A DNA stretch of 64,000 bases from Streptomyces sp. NBC_00539 (GTDB lineage Bacteria > Actinomycetota > Actinomycetes > Streptomycetales > Streptomycetaceae). Positions 50,883 through 58,664 of this stretch are shown one piece after another. The stretch is from assembly GCF_036346105.1 (NCBI RefSeq), contig NZ_CP107811.1:5537501-5601500 (forward strand), given 5' to 3'. Made by a program: the position numbers and the translations under genes. Position 1 is the stretch's first letter. Each line of letters starts with the position of its first letter. The notes below the pieces were generated by a model that saw nothing but the letters and a program-made list of their open reading frames with translations, did no database searches and was not told where the DNA came from.

Positions 50883-51677
50883 ATGTCCAGTCGAGTCAAC
50901 GAAGAGATCGTCTGCCGCCGCCTGGTCGGCCGTACCGCCGTCATCACCGGCGCCGGCAGCGGCATCGGCCTCGCCACCGCCCGGCGCCTGGCCTCCGAGG
51001 GCGCCCACGTCGTCTGCGGCGACATCGACGAGACCGCCGGCAAGGCCGCGGCCGAGGAAGTCGGCGGCACCTTCGTCAAGGTCGACGTCACCAGCCCCGA
51101 GGACGTCGAAGCGCTCTTCAAGACCGCCTTCGACACCTACGGCTCCGTCGACATCGCCTTCAACAACGCCGGCATCTCCCCGCCGGACGACGACTCCATC
51201 CTCACCACCGGCCTGGAGGCGTGGAAGCGCGTCCAGGACGTCAACCTCACCTCCGTGTACCTCTGCTGCAAGGCCGCCCTGCCCTACATGCAGCGCCAGG
51301 GCCGGGGCTCCATCATCAACACCGCCTCCTTCGTGGCCGTCATGGGCGCCGCCACCTCCCAGATCTCCTACACCGCGTCCAAGGGCGGCGTACTCGCCAT
51401 GTCCCGCGAACTCGGCGTGCAGTTCGCCCGTGAGGGCATCCGCGTCAATGCCCTGTGCCCGGGGCCCGTCAACACCCCGCTGCTCCAGGAACTGTTCGCC
51501 AAGGACCCCGAGCGGGCCGCCCGGCGCCTGGTGCACATCCCGCTCGGCCGGTTCGCCGAGCCCACCGAGATCGCCGCCGCCGTCGCCTTCCTCGCCAGCG
51601 ACGACTCCTCCTTCATCAACGCCACCGACTTCCTCGTGGACGGCGGTATCTCGGGCGCGTACGTCACGCCCCTGTAG
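50883..51677 (+). CDS. Short-chain dehydrogenase/reductase
   Basis: Rossmann-fold oxidoreductase of 264 residues. The cofactor motif TGAGSGIG is near residue 22, NNAG is at about 97, and the catalytic Tyr163-x3-Lys167 lies in SYTASKGG. Asp in GDIDE after the second strand suggests NAD(H) preference. It would be the alcohol-oxidising step of the ethanolamine block, converting the gamma-glutamyl alcohol to the aldehyde; this is inferred from context. The start is ATG at 50883, 6 bases after the aldehyde dehydrogenase gene. A hairpin terminator follows. Confidence 0.9.
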   Translation: MSSRVNEEIVCRRLVGRTAVITGAGSGIGLATARRLASEGAHVVCGDIDETAGKAAAEEVGGTFVKVDVTSPEDVEALFKTAFDTYGSVDIAFNNAGISPPDDDSILTTGLEAWKRVQDVNLTSVYLCCKAALPYMQRQGRGSIINTASFVAVMGAATSQISYTASKGGVLAMSRELGVQFAREGIRVNALCPGPVNTPLLQELFAKDPERAARRLVHIPLGRFAEPTEIAAAVAFLASDDSSFINATDFLVDGGISGAYVTPL

Positions 51678-51696
51678 CAGCGCCGGTGCCGCCTGC

Positions 51697-51728
51697 GGCG
51701 GCCGGGCGCCGAGGGCGGCCCGGCCGCC
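51697..51728 (+). terminator. Terminator of the GlnA4-type operon
   Basis: GGCGGCCGGGC (51697-51707) pairs with GCCCGGCCGCC (51718-51728) around a 10-base loop, 19 bases after the SDR stop. Confidence 0.75.
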
Positions 51729-51775
51729 GTGCTCCACCGCCCCGACGATCCCCGCAGAACAGGAGGTCCAGGCCC

Positions 51776-53071
51776 GTGACCCGACCCCTCCGCGCCGGGC
51801 GGCTCCAGGCCGTGGCGGCCGCCGTCACCCTGTGCGCCGGCGCCCTCGCGGCCACGGCGCCCGCCGCCCGGGCCGTGCCCGCCACCCACTGCACCACCCC
51901 GCAGCTCGCGGCCGGGTGGTACGGGGACAACCGGGCACGGCTCCAGCAGCTGATCGACCAGTACGGCACGTGCGCCCCGCACCGCCCCGCCCGCACCAGG
52001 CCCGTCGCCGTCTTCGACTGGGACAACACCGTCGTCAAGAACGACGTCGGCGACGCCACGATGTACTGGCTGCTGCGCCACGGCAAGATACGCCGCCCCG
52101 CCTCCGGCGACTGGTCCGCCACGAGCCGCTACCTCACCCCGGACGCCGTCGGGGCCCTCGCGGCGGCCTGCGACCCCCTCGGCCGCCCCGGCGCCCCGCT
52201 GCCCACCGGCACCCCCGCGGGCACGGCCTGCGCGGACGAGGTCATGGCCGTCTACGGCACCGCCACGACCAGGGCCGGCGCCCCCGCCTTCGCCGGCTGG
52301 GACCACCGCACGGTCGAACCCGCCTATGCCTGGCTGGCGCAGCTGACGCAGGGCTGGCGCCCCGCAGACGTCCGTGCGTTCGCGGCCGCCGCACGGGCCG
52401 AGAACCTCGCCGCACCGGTCGGCGCCACCCAGCGGGTCGGCAGCGCCACCGCCACCGGCTGGGTCCGCTACTACGACCAGCAGCGGGACCTGATCGACGG
52501 CCTGCGGAAGGCCGGCTTCGACGTGTGGATCACCTCGGCCTCGCCCCAGCCCGTCGTGGAGGTCTGGGCCAAGGGCGTGGGAGTCCGCGCGGACCACGTC
52601 ATCGGCATACGCAACACCACCACCTCCGGCGGCAGGTTCACCTCCCGCCTGCGGGGCTGCGGGTCGGTGGAGGACGGCGCGGACACGATGATCACCTACA
52701 TCGACGGCAAGCGCTGCTGGATCAACCAGGAAGTCTTCGGGGTGCGGGGAGCCGCCGCCGAGAAGGTCCAGCCCGCCGCCCGGCGCCAGGTCTTCGCCGC
52801 GGGCGACTCCGACACCGACGTGTCGTTCCTGCGCGACGCGACCGCGCTGCGGCTCGTGCTGAACCGGAACAAGAACGAACTGATGTGCCGCGCCTACGAC
52901 AACAGCGACGGCAAGTGGATCGTGAACCCGGTGTTCATCGAACCGAAGAAGCAGAAGGACACCCCGTACCCGTGCGCGACGACGGGCTACGTCGGCCACG
53001 ACGGCACCCCGGGCCCCGTCCGCCGGGCCGACGCGAGCGTCGTCCCGGACCAGACGGACTCGGTGTACTGA
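51776..53071 (+). CDS. Secreted HAD-family phosphatase
   Basis: Predicted exported phosphatase of 431 residues. A signal peptide (about 1-35, ending ATAPAARAVPA) precedes the HAD motif FDWDNTVV with Asp81 and Asp83. Later motifs include WITSASPQPVVEVWA (motif II) and FAAGDSDTDVSFLRDA (motif IV). Several cysteines could form disulphides outside the cell. Similar Streptomyces proteins are annotated as acid phosphatase or phosphoserine phosphatase-like; the substrate is unknown. The start is GTG at 51776 with AGGAGG nine bases upstream. It is convergent with the FBP-domain gene 9 bases downstream. Confidence 0.82.
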   Translation: MTRPLRAGRLQAVAAAVTLCAGALAATAPAARAVPATHCTTPQLAAGWYGDNRARLQQLIDQYGTCAPHRPARTRPVAVFDWDNTVVKNDVGDATMYWLLRHGKIRRPASGDWSATSRYLTPDAVGALAAACDPLGRPGAPLPTGTPAGTACADEVMAVYGTATTRAGAPAFAGWDHRTVEPAYAWLAQLTQGWRPADVRAFAAAARAENLAAPVGATQRVGSATATGWVRYYDQQRDLIDGLRKAGFDVWITSASPQPVVEVWAKGVGVRADHVIGIRNTTTSGGRFTSRLRGCGSVEDGADTMITYIDGKRCWINQEVFGVRGAAAEKVQPAARRQVFAAGDSDTDVSFLRDATALRLVLNRNKNELMCRAYDNSDGKWIVNPVFIEPKKQKDTPYPCATTGYVGHDGTPGPVRRADASVVPDQTDSVY

Positions 53072-53080
53072 CCGGCGGCG

Positions 53081-53584
53081 TCAGCCGGTGACCTTGGCGG
53101 CGAAGGCGTCCAGGTTGGCCTCGGCGCGCGCGACGCGCTCCTGCACGGACAGCGTCTCCTCGTAGCCGCGGGTACGCAGCTTCGGCTGCCGCTTGCCCCG
53201 CATGTAGAGGGAGCACGCCAGGTCGGCGCAGAGGTACGTACCCACGCTGTTGCCCTCCCGGCCGCGGGCCCCGGCCAGGGGCGCGACGAGGAGGGCGACA
53301 CCGGAGGAGGCGTGCCCGGTCAGGCATATCTGGCAGATGCTGGACTTGAAGGCGCCCGCCCGGTTCGCGCCCGGGACCCGCAGGGTGATGCCGACGGGAG
53401 AACCGTCCGTACCGGGACGCACGATGTGGGCGCGCAGCGGCGCGCCCGGATCCACCCACCCGAGGAAGTCCAGGTCTTCCCAGGGGAGTTCGGCGAAGTC
53501 CAGGGGCAGCCTCAGCCGGGCCGCCTCGCCCTTGCTGCAGTTCACGAAGGACGAGCGGATCTGTTGTTCGGTGAGCGGGTCCAT
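53081..53584 (-). CDS. FBP-domain (treble-clef zinc finger) protein
   Basis: A 167-residue protein resembling the FusB/FBP C-terminal zinc-finger family, whose best known members bind elongation factor G. Conserved cysteines are in SSICQICLTGH and YLCADLACSLYMRGKRQ, giving a four-cysteine metal site, and the N-terminus MDPLTEQQIRSSFVNCSKGEA is typical. Whether it acts on EF-G here is not known. The start is ATG at 53584. There is no SD, but TAACGT lies 7 bases upstream on the minus strand, so it may be leaderless. GTG at 53593 is an alternative. Confidence 0.8.
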   Translation of the reverse strand: MDPLTEQQIRSSFVNCSKGEAARLRLPLDFAELPWEDLDFLGWVDPGAPLRAHIVRPGTDGSPVGITLRVPGANRAGAFKSSICQICLTGHASSGVALLVAPLAGARGREGNSVGTYLCADLACSLYMRGKRQPKLRTRGYEETLSVQERVARAEANLDAFAAKVTG

Positions 53585-53613
53585 GGAGGGCACGTTACGT
53601 GCCGGTACGGACC

Positions 53614-53729
53614 GCGGTCATCCGGAATTCGCCGGGCTGCCGTCGCAGGCCCCGGCCCGCGGTCACCGGCACCTGCCGCGGTCACGGGCCCCGGCCGCGG
53701 GAGGCGGTCACGGGGCCGGCCGCGGTCAC
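53614..53729. repeat. Cluster of GCGGTCAC repeats
   Basis: Five copies of GCGGTCA(C) lie at 53614, 53659, 53678, 53704 and 53722 in the gap between two minus-strand genes. The last copy overlaps the stop codon of the upstream gene. It is low-complexity GC-rich DNA, possibly a degenerate terminator array for the PLP-enzyme gene. Confidence 0.55.
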
Positions 53730-54919
53730 AGGAAGGTGCGGCCCTCGCCCCGGTAGGTCGGGACGGTGGCCGTCACCCGGTCGCCCTCGACCAGGTGCAG
53801 CGCGTCGAAGCGTTCGCACAGCTCGCCGGCCTTCGCGTGACGGAACCAGACCCGGTCCCCGATCAGCAGGTCGTCGGCCGGGCCGCCCAGCAGCGGCGTC
53901 TGCACCTCCCCGGCACCCTCCTGCGGGTCGTAGCGCAGCCCCCGCGGCAGGTAGGGCTCCGGCAGCCGGTCCGCTCCGGCCGCGCCGGAGGCCGGGTAGC
54001 CGCCGCCGAGCACCGTCACCACCCCGACGCCGGGCCTGCGCACCACCGGCTGGGCGAAGAGGGCCGCCGGACGGCCCCGGAACGAGGTGTAGTTGTCGAA
54101 CAGGCGCGGTACGTACAGCCCCGACCCGGCGGCGATCTCGGTGACTGCTTCCTCCGCGGCGGTGTGCTGCACGCTGCCGGTGCCACCGCCGTTGACGAAC
54201 TCCAGGTCCGGGACCACGGCCCGCACCGCCCTCACCGCCCCGGCCCGGCGGGCGGCGAGCTCCTTGCGCGCCGCGGCCTGCATCAGCCGGATCACCCGGG
54301 AGCGCACGGGGCGCCCCGCGAGGAGGTCACCGACCCCGGCGACGTGGCCCTCGTAGCCCATCAGCCCCACCACCCGGAACCCCGGACGGGCACCGACCGC
54401 GCGGGCGAGCGCGGCGAGCTGGTCCGGCTCGCGCAGCGGCGAACGGCGGGCTCCGACGCGGATCCTGCCGCCGAGCAGGTGCAGCGCGGTGTCCAGCTCC
54501 AGGCAGACGCGGATCTCCTGGGCGCCGCCGTCGCGCGCGCGGTCGATCAGCTCCAGCTGCGCCAGGTCGTCGACCATCACGGTGACGGCGGCGGCGAGCT
54601 TCGGGTCGCCGGCGAGTTCGGCGAAACCGGCGCGGTCGGCACTGGGGTAGGCGAGGAGCACGTCCTCGAACCCGGAGCGGGCCAGCCAGATGCTCTCCGC
54701 GAGCGTGTACGACATGATCCCGGCGAACCCGGGCCGGGCCAGCACCCGTTCCAGGAGCGCCCGGCACCGCACGGACTTGCTGGCCACGCGGACCGGTTTG
54801 CCGCCGGCCCGGCGGACCACGTCGTCGGCGTTGGCGTCGAACGCCTCCAGGTCGACGATCGCCAGCGGTGCGTCGAGATGGGCGGTGGCCGCGTCGTACC
54901 GGGCACGATCGGAAGTCAT
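53726..54919 (-). CDS. PLP-dependent alanine racemase-fold enzyme (amino acid deaminase/aldolase type)
   Basis: Fold-type III PLP enzyme of 397 residues. The probable PLP lysine is Lys48 in VRVASKSVRC, at the end of the first strand of the TIM barrel. The C-terminal D-serine dehydratase-like domain includes GDRVWFRHAKAGELCERF, with His and Cys as possible zinc ligands. This suggests D-threonine aldolase/D-serine dehydratase-like chemistry rather than alanine racemisation. The start is ATG at 54917-54919; the SD is weak. A palindromic stretch (CCACGTGG and TACCCGTGGGTA at 54932-54954) lies directly upstream. The in-frame extension to 55240 is antisense to another gene and rejected. Confidence 0.84.
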   Translation of the reverse strand: MTSDRARYDAATAHLDAPLAIVDLEAFDANADDVVRRAGGKPVRVASKSVRCRALLERVLARPGFAGIMSYTLAESIWLARSGFEDVLLAYPSADRAGFAELAGDPKLAAAVTVMVDDLAQLELIDRARDGGAQEIRVCLELDTALHLLGGRIRVGARRSPLREPDQLAALARAVGARPGFRVVGLMGYEGHVAGVGDLLAGRPVRSRVIRLMQAAARKELAARRAGAVRAVRAVVPDLEFVNGGGTGSVQHTAAEEAVTEIAAGSGLYVPRLFDNYTSFRGRPAALFAQPVVRRPGVGVVTVLGGGYPASGAAGADRLPEPYLPRGLRYDPQEGAGEVQTPLLGGPADDLLIGDRVWFRHAKAGELCERFDALHLVEGDRVTATVPTYRGEGRTFL

Positions 54920-55073
54920 GGCGGCAGCCTGCCACGTGGGTGTACCCGTGGGTAGGGGTCCGCGGCGGTCCGTCGGGCCGTCCCGCGCCCGGGGGGACGC
55001 CCCCGTCGGGCCCGCGCGACCTCGTAGAGTGGGGACAAGGCCGCAGCGGACGAACGGGGGGCACAGCCGCCGG

Positions 55074-55865
55074 ATGACGACGTCCACACCGCTGCCCGCG
55101 GACCTCACCGGAGCCGAAACGGCGCCGGCCACCGGCCCCCGCAGCCCCGCCCGGGTCACCGCCGCCGTGCTCTGCGCGCTGCTGGGCACCGGCCTCACCG
55201 CCGGGGCCGCCGCCTCCGCCTGGAACGACCACCGCGCCACCCGGCGCCCCGCAACCGCCGAAGCCGCCTACCGCGCGGCGGCGTCGCTGTGGCGCAACGC
55301 CCCGGCCGACCGGCTCCTGCCGCCCGTGCTGGAGGGCCCCGGCGACGGTCCCGGCGGCGCCGACCGTACCTGGACCCGGGTCGCCCTCGCCCCCGACGCC
55401 GACTGCGGCCCCGCCGCCCTGGGCGCCGACTGGCGCACCGCCCTGGCCGCCACCGGCTGCGCCCGCGTCCTGCGCGCCACCTACACCGACTCCACCCGCA
55501 GCTCCCTGGTCAGCGTCGGCCTCGTCTTCACCACCGCCGGCCCCGCCACCATGGACGGGCTGCGGGGGCGCCTCCCGGCCCCCTCCGCCTACGGCTTCAC
55601 CGACCCCCAGCGGGCCACCTGGACCGCGAGCGTCGTCCCCGTGGCCCCGGCCGTGGTCTACGCCGTCTCCGCCTTCGCCGACGGCCGGGTCCAGGACGCG
55701 CCCCAGCCCGCCGAGGAGGCGGCCCGCCCCGGGGCCACCGGGGCGCCGGCCCAGGCCGGACTCGGCCACGAGGCCAAGGCCGTCGCCGGGCGGATCGAAC
55801 GCGCCGTCGAGGACCTCGCCGCCCCGCCCGGGCGGCACCGCACGGACCCGGAACCCGCCGGATGA
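55074..55865 (+). CDS. Membrane-anchored protein of unknown function upstream of the mycosin
   Basis: A 263-residue protein with a short cytoplasmic N-terminus, one hydrophobic segment (about 30-47, VTAAVLCALLGTGLTAGAAASAW) and a long extracytoplasmic part with two cysteines (DADCGPAALGADWR and ATGCARVLRATY) that could form a disulphide. No catalytic motif is evident. Its stop overlaps the start of the mycosin gene (ATGA), so the two are translationally coupled, which suggests a partner or membrane cofactor of the protease. The -10 candidate is TAGAGT at 55025-55030. Confidence 0.75.
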   Translation: MTTSTPLPADLTGAETAPATGPRSPARVTAAVLCALLGTGLTAGAAASAWNDHRATRRPATAEAAYRAAASLWRNAPADRLLPPVLEGPGDGPGGADRTWTRVALAPDADCGPAALGADWRTALAATGCARVLRATYTDSTRSSLVSVGLVFTTAGPATMDGLRGRLPAPSAYGFTDPQRATWTASVVPVAPAVVYAVSAFADGRVQDAPQPAEEAARPGATGAPAQAGLGHEAKAVAGRIERAVEDLAAPPGRHRTDPEPAG

Positions 55866-57040
55866 GCCGGCCCCGTACGGCCGCGGCCCTGGCCCTGGCC
55901 GCCCTCCTCACCGCCGCCACCGCCCACCCCGCGGCCGCCGACACCATCCGCGACCGCCAGTGGGGACTGCTCACCCTGCGCGCCGAAGAGGCCTGGGGCA
56001 CCACCCAGGGCGAGGGGGTCACGGTCGCCGTCCTCGACACCGGTGTCGACGGCACCCACCCCGACCTCGCCGGCCAGGTCCTCGACGGTGCCGACCTCGT
56101 CGCCATGGGGGCGGGGCGCGGCGACCGCGCCTGGGCCCGCCACGGCACCGCGATGGCCGCCATCATCGCCGGGCGCGGCCACGGCCCCGACCGTGCCGAA
56201 GGCGTGCTCGGCGTCGCGCCGCGCGCCAGGATCCTCCCGGTCCGGGTCATCCTGGAGGAGAGCGATCCCGGCCGCGCCAAGGCCCGCGACAGCAAGTCGG
56301 GGGCCCTCGCCGAAGGCATCCGCTGGGCCGCCGACCACGGCGCGGACGTCATCAACCTCTCGCTGGGCGACGACAGCGAATCCGCCCACCACGAAGCCGC
56401 CGAGGACGAGGCCGTCCAGTACGCCCTGGGCAGGGGCGTGGTCGTCGTCGCCTCCGCGGGCAACGGCGGCGAGCACGGCGACCCCGCCTCCTTCCCGGCC
56501 GCCTACCCCGGGGTGATCGCCGTGGCCGCCGTCGACCGCAGGGGCAGGAAGGCCGGCTTCTCGACGCGCCACTGGTACGCCACCGTCAGCGCCCCCGGCG
56601 TCGACGTGGTCATCGCCGACCCCGACCGCAGCTACTACGAGGGCTGGGGCACCAGCGCCGCCGCCGCCTTCGTCTCGGGCACGGTGGCCCTGGTCAAGGC
56701 CGCCCACCCGGGCCTCTCCCCGGCGCAGATCAAGAAGCTGCTGCGGGACACCGCCTCGGACGCCCCGGCCGGCGGCCGCGACGACTCCCGCGGGTACGGA
56801 ACGGTGGACGCCGCCGCCGCGCTGCAGGGCGCGGCCGGGCTCCGCCCGGAAGCCGCCCTGCCCGCCCCGGTCTCGGCCGGGCGCCCCTACTTCGGTCCCG
56901 GCCCGGAGCCGGCCGCCCGCTCCGAGCGCCGGCCGCGCCTGGGCGCCCCGGCGGCGGCCGCCGCGGGAGTGGCGCTGCTCGCGGTGGCCGCCGTACTGGC
57001 CCGGCGCCCGCGCGGCCCGCGGCGGGATAGGGTCGGGTAA
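55862..57040 (+). CDS. Type VII secretion-associated subtilisin-like protease, mycosin (MycP-like)
   Basis: Secreted and membrane-anchored serine protease of 392 residues. The signal peptide is about residues 1-26 (ending HPAAAD). The catalytic triad is Asp59 (LDTGVDGTHPD), His94 (RHGTAMAA) and Ser265 (WGTSAAAAFVSG). A Pro-rich linker and a C-terminal helix (about 355-385, LGAPAAAAAGVALLAVAAVLA) anchor it in the membrane. These features match MycP proteases of type VII (ESX) systems, but no ecc or esx genes are in this window. The next gene starts 2 bases after its stop. Confidence 0.88.
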   Translation: MSRPRTAAALALAALLTAATAHPAAADTIRDRQWGLLTLRAEEAWGTTQGEGVTVAVLDTGVDGTHPDLAGQVLDGADLVAMGAGRGDRAWARHGTAMAAIIAGRGHGPDRAEGVLGVAPRARILPVRVILEESDPGRAKARDSKSGALAEGIRWAADHGADVINLSLGDDSESAHHEAAEDEAVQYALGRGVVVVASAGNGGEHGDPASFPAAYPGVIAVAAVDRRGRKAGFSTRHWYATVSAPGVDVVIADPDRSYYEGWGTSAAAAFVSGTVALVKAAHPGLSPAQIKKLLRDTASDAPAGGRDDSRGYGTVDAAAALQGAAGLRPEAALPAPVSAGRPYFGPGPEPAARSERRPRLGAPAAAAAGVALLAVAAVLARRPRGPRRDRVG

Positions 57041-57042
57041 CT

Positions 57043-57783
57043 GTGGCGAACAAGAACATTCCCGACCCCGGTTTCTCCGACGACGACGGCTCCGCCGATC
57101 CCGCGCTGAGCGCGGCCCTGGCCGCCTGGGCGCAGGACCGCTCGCGCGAACCGCAGGTGCTGGCGGCCCTCAAGGGCGCCCGCCTGCTGGTGCCCGTCGT
57201 CGCCGTGCTCGGGGAGGCCGAGACCGACCCCGAGACGGGTCTGCGGCGCGAGAAGACCAGCGACATGGCCGTCCCCACCCTGACCGCGGGAAACCGCCGG
57301 GCCCTGCCGGCCTTCACCTCCACGGCCTCCCTGGCGCTGTGGGACCCGGCGGCCCGCCCGGTGGCGGTCCCGCTGCACCAGGCCCTGGCGGCCGCCGCGC
57401 ACGAGAAGGCCGACACGGTCGTGCTCGACCTGGCCGGTCCGGTTCCGTACCAGCTCACCGGCCCGGCCCTGCTGGCCCTCGCGGAGGGCCGTACGGACCC
57501 GGACCCGCTGGCCGACCCGGCCGTGCGCGAGGCCGTACGGGCGGCGGTGGCGGGGGAGCCCGACGTGCTGCGCGCCCACCTCGGCCCGGGGAGCGCCGGC
57601 TCCGACGGCACCCTCGCGATCGTGCCGGCCTCCGACGCAGGGGGCCCGGCGGCCGCCCGCCGGGTCGCCGAGGCGCTCGCGGCCGACGAGACGCTGCGCG
57701 GCCGGCTGGTGCGCGGGCTGGACCTTGCCCTGCTGCCGGCGGCCGCCGCGCCGCCGCCGGGGGAGCCGCTCTTCACCCGCTGA
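57043..57783 (+). CDS. SseB-family protein
   Basis: A 246-residue soluble protein with the SseB N-terminal domain (about 20-125, including LAAWAQDRSREPQVLAALKGARLLVPVVAVLGE and ALPAFTSTASLALWDP) and a more variable C-terminal half. The family name comes from a type III secretion enhancer, but actinobacterial members are of unknown role and are often near type VII genes. The start is GTG at 57043, 2 bases after the mycosin stop, so the three genes 55074-57783 form one operon. A terminator follows at 57833. Confidence 0.85.
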   Translation: MANKNIPDPGFSDDDGSADPALSAALAAWAQDRSREPQVLAALKGARLLVPVVAVLGEAETDPETGLRREKTSDMAVPTLTAGNRRALPAFTSTASLALWDPAARPVAVPLHQALAAAAHEKADTVVLDLAGPVPYQLTGPALLALAEGRTDPDPLADPAVREAVRAAVAGEPDVLRAHLGPGSAGSDGTLAIVPASDAGGPAAARRVAEALAADETLRGRLVRGLDLALLPAAAAPPPGEPLFTR

Positions 57784-57832
57784 CGCCGGCGGCCCGCAGG
57801 GCCGCGTCGATCCAGGCCGCGTACGTACGCAC

Positions 57833-57871
57833 AAGGGCCGGGACGGCCGCCGAGCGGCTGTCCCGGCCCTT
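57833..57871. terminator. Bidirectional terminator
   Basis: Eighteen-bp stem (57833-57850 with 57854-57871, one G-T pair), 3-base loop, T-ended in both directions (AAGGGCC/GGCCCTT). It lies between the convergent SseB and DUF1844 genes. Confidence 0.85.
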
Positions 57872-57898
57872 CGCGGTCCGTTCGGTGAGGGGCGCGCC

Positions 57899-58285
57899 CT
57901 ACGCGTACACCGGACCCGTGAACTTCTCGCCCGGTCCCTGGCCCGGCTCGTCCGGCACGATCGAGGCCTCGCGGAAGGCAAGCTGGAGCGACTTGAGGCC
58001 GTCGCGCAGCGGGGCCGCGTGGAAGGAGCTGATCTCGGTGGCGCTCGCGGTGACCAGGCCGGCGAGGGCGGTGATCAGCTTGCGGGCCTCGTCGAGGTCC
58101 TTGTGCTCGGAGTCGGGCTTGTCCAGGCCCAGGTTGACCGCCGCGGCGCTCAGCAGGTGCACGGCCACCGTGGTGATCACCTCGACGGCGGGCACGTCCG
58201 CGATGTCGCGGGTCATGGCGTCGTAGTCGGGAGCGTCCGGCGTGGAGCCGTCCTCGGTGGCGGGGGTGGGGGTCGCGTCAGTCAT
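57899..58285 (-). CDS. DUF1844-family protein
   Basis: A 128-residue helical protein of a conserved family of unknown function, typically located next to infC. The core is [30 protein letters not shown]...[16 protein letters not shown]. It has no signal peptide, and the mildly hydrophobic helix near residue 40 is not a clear membrane span. The start is ATG at 58283-58285. TATCGT (58293-58298, minus strand) lies 7 bases away and the GGAG within the spacer is too close to act as SD, so a leaderless message is possible. It is divergent from infC. Confidence 0.88.
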   Translation of the reverse strand: MTDATPTPATEDGSTPDAPDYDAMTRDIADVPAVEVITTVAVHLLSAAAVNLGLDKPDSEHKDLDEARKLITALAGLVTASATEISSFHAAPLRDGLKSLQLAFREASIVPDEPGQGPGEKFTGPVYA

Positions 58286-58359
58286 GCTCCACACGATAAG
58301 CCGGGTCGCGCCGGCCGCGGACCGCCCGGCTCCGGGTGAGCGGCCCTGGCGCGGAATGC

Positions 58360-58664
58360 TATATTGGGCTACGACCGGCCGGAGACCTGTGTCCCCGGCC
58401 CACAAGTGGAGGCTCCGATTCTCCCACCTGACCGCCTTTCGGGGCGGCGGGTCACCGGTCTGGTGGCATCCATCGTTCCGTACGGACGATGGAAAGCCGC
58501 CCGAGTCTGCGCCCCGCGGTTCGCACGCGACGGTGCTCCGGTTGTTTTGGAGCCCCTGCCTGTGTCCCGGCGGGGCTTTTTTGGTTCCCGCCGTGGCCGG
58601 TCTGACGACACCAACGTCAACGGCTGTCTGCCAGGCAGTCGTGTGGTGCTACCGAGGAGGATCC
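58360..58664 (+). ncRNA. infC leader RNA with terminator/antiterminator structures
   Basis: A TATATT -10 box (58360-58365) should start transcription near 58372, giving a leader of about 290 bases. Visible hairpins are GGCCGG/CCGGCC (58377-58400), GTGG/CCAC (58406-58427), CCGCC/GGCGG (58432-58447) and a near-perfect palindrome (58470-58492). Then comes GCTCC/GGAGC (58535-58553), whose 3' arm overlaps the 5' arm of an intrinsic terminator (58551-58582). CCTGTGTCCC occurs in the loop of the first hairpin (58386-58395) and of the terminator (58559-58568). This layout is typical of an attenuator. The regulating ligand or protein is unknown. Confidence 0.7.
58551..58582 (+). terminator. Intrinsic terminator (attenuator) in the infC leader
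   Basis: AGCCCC and GGGGCT close the stem, inner GCC/GGC extends it, and six T residues follow at 58577-58582. T-tailed terminators are rare in this window, and this one lies 82 bases before infC rather than after a gene. Confidence 0.78.

Noticed and set aside
58242-58664. Longer infC reading frame starting upstream of the leader hairpins
   Set aside because: It would translate through the promoter and terminator. The SD at 58654-58660 fixes the start at 58665.
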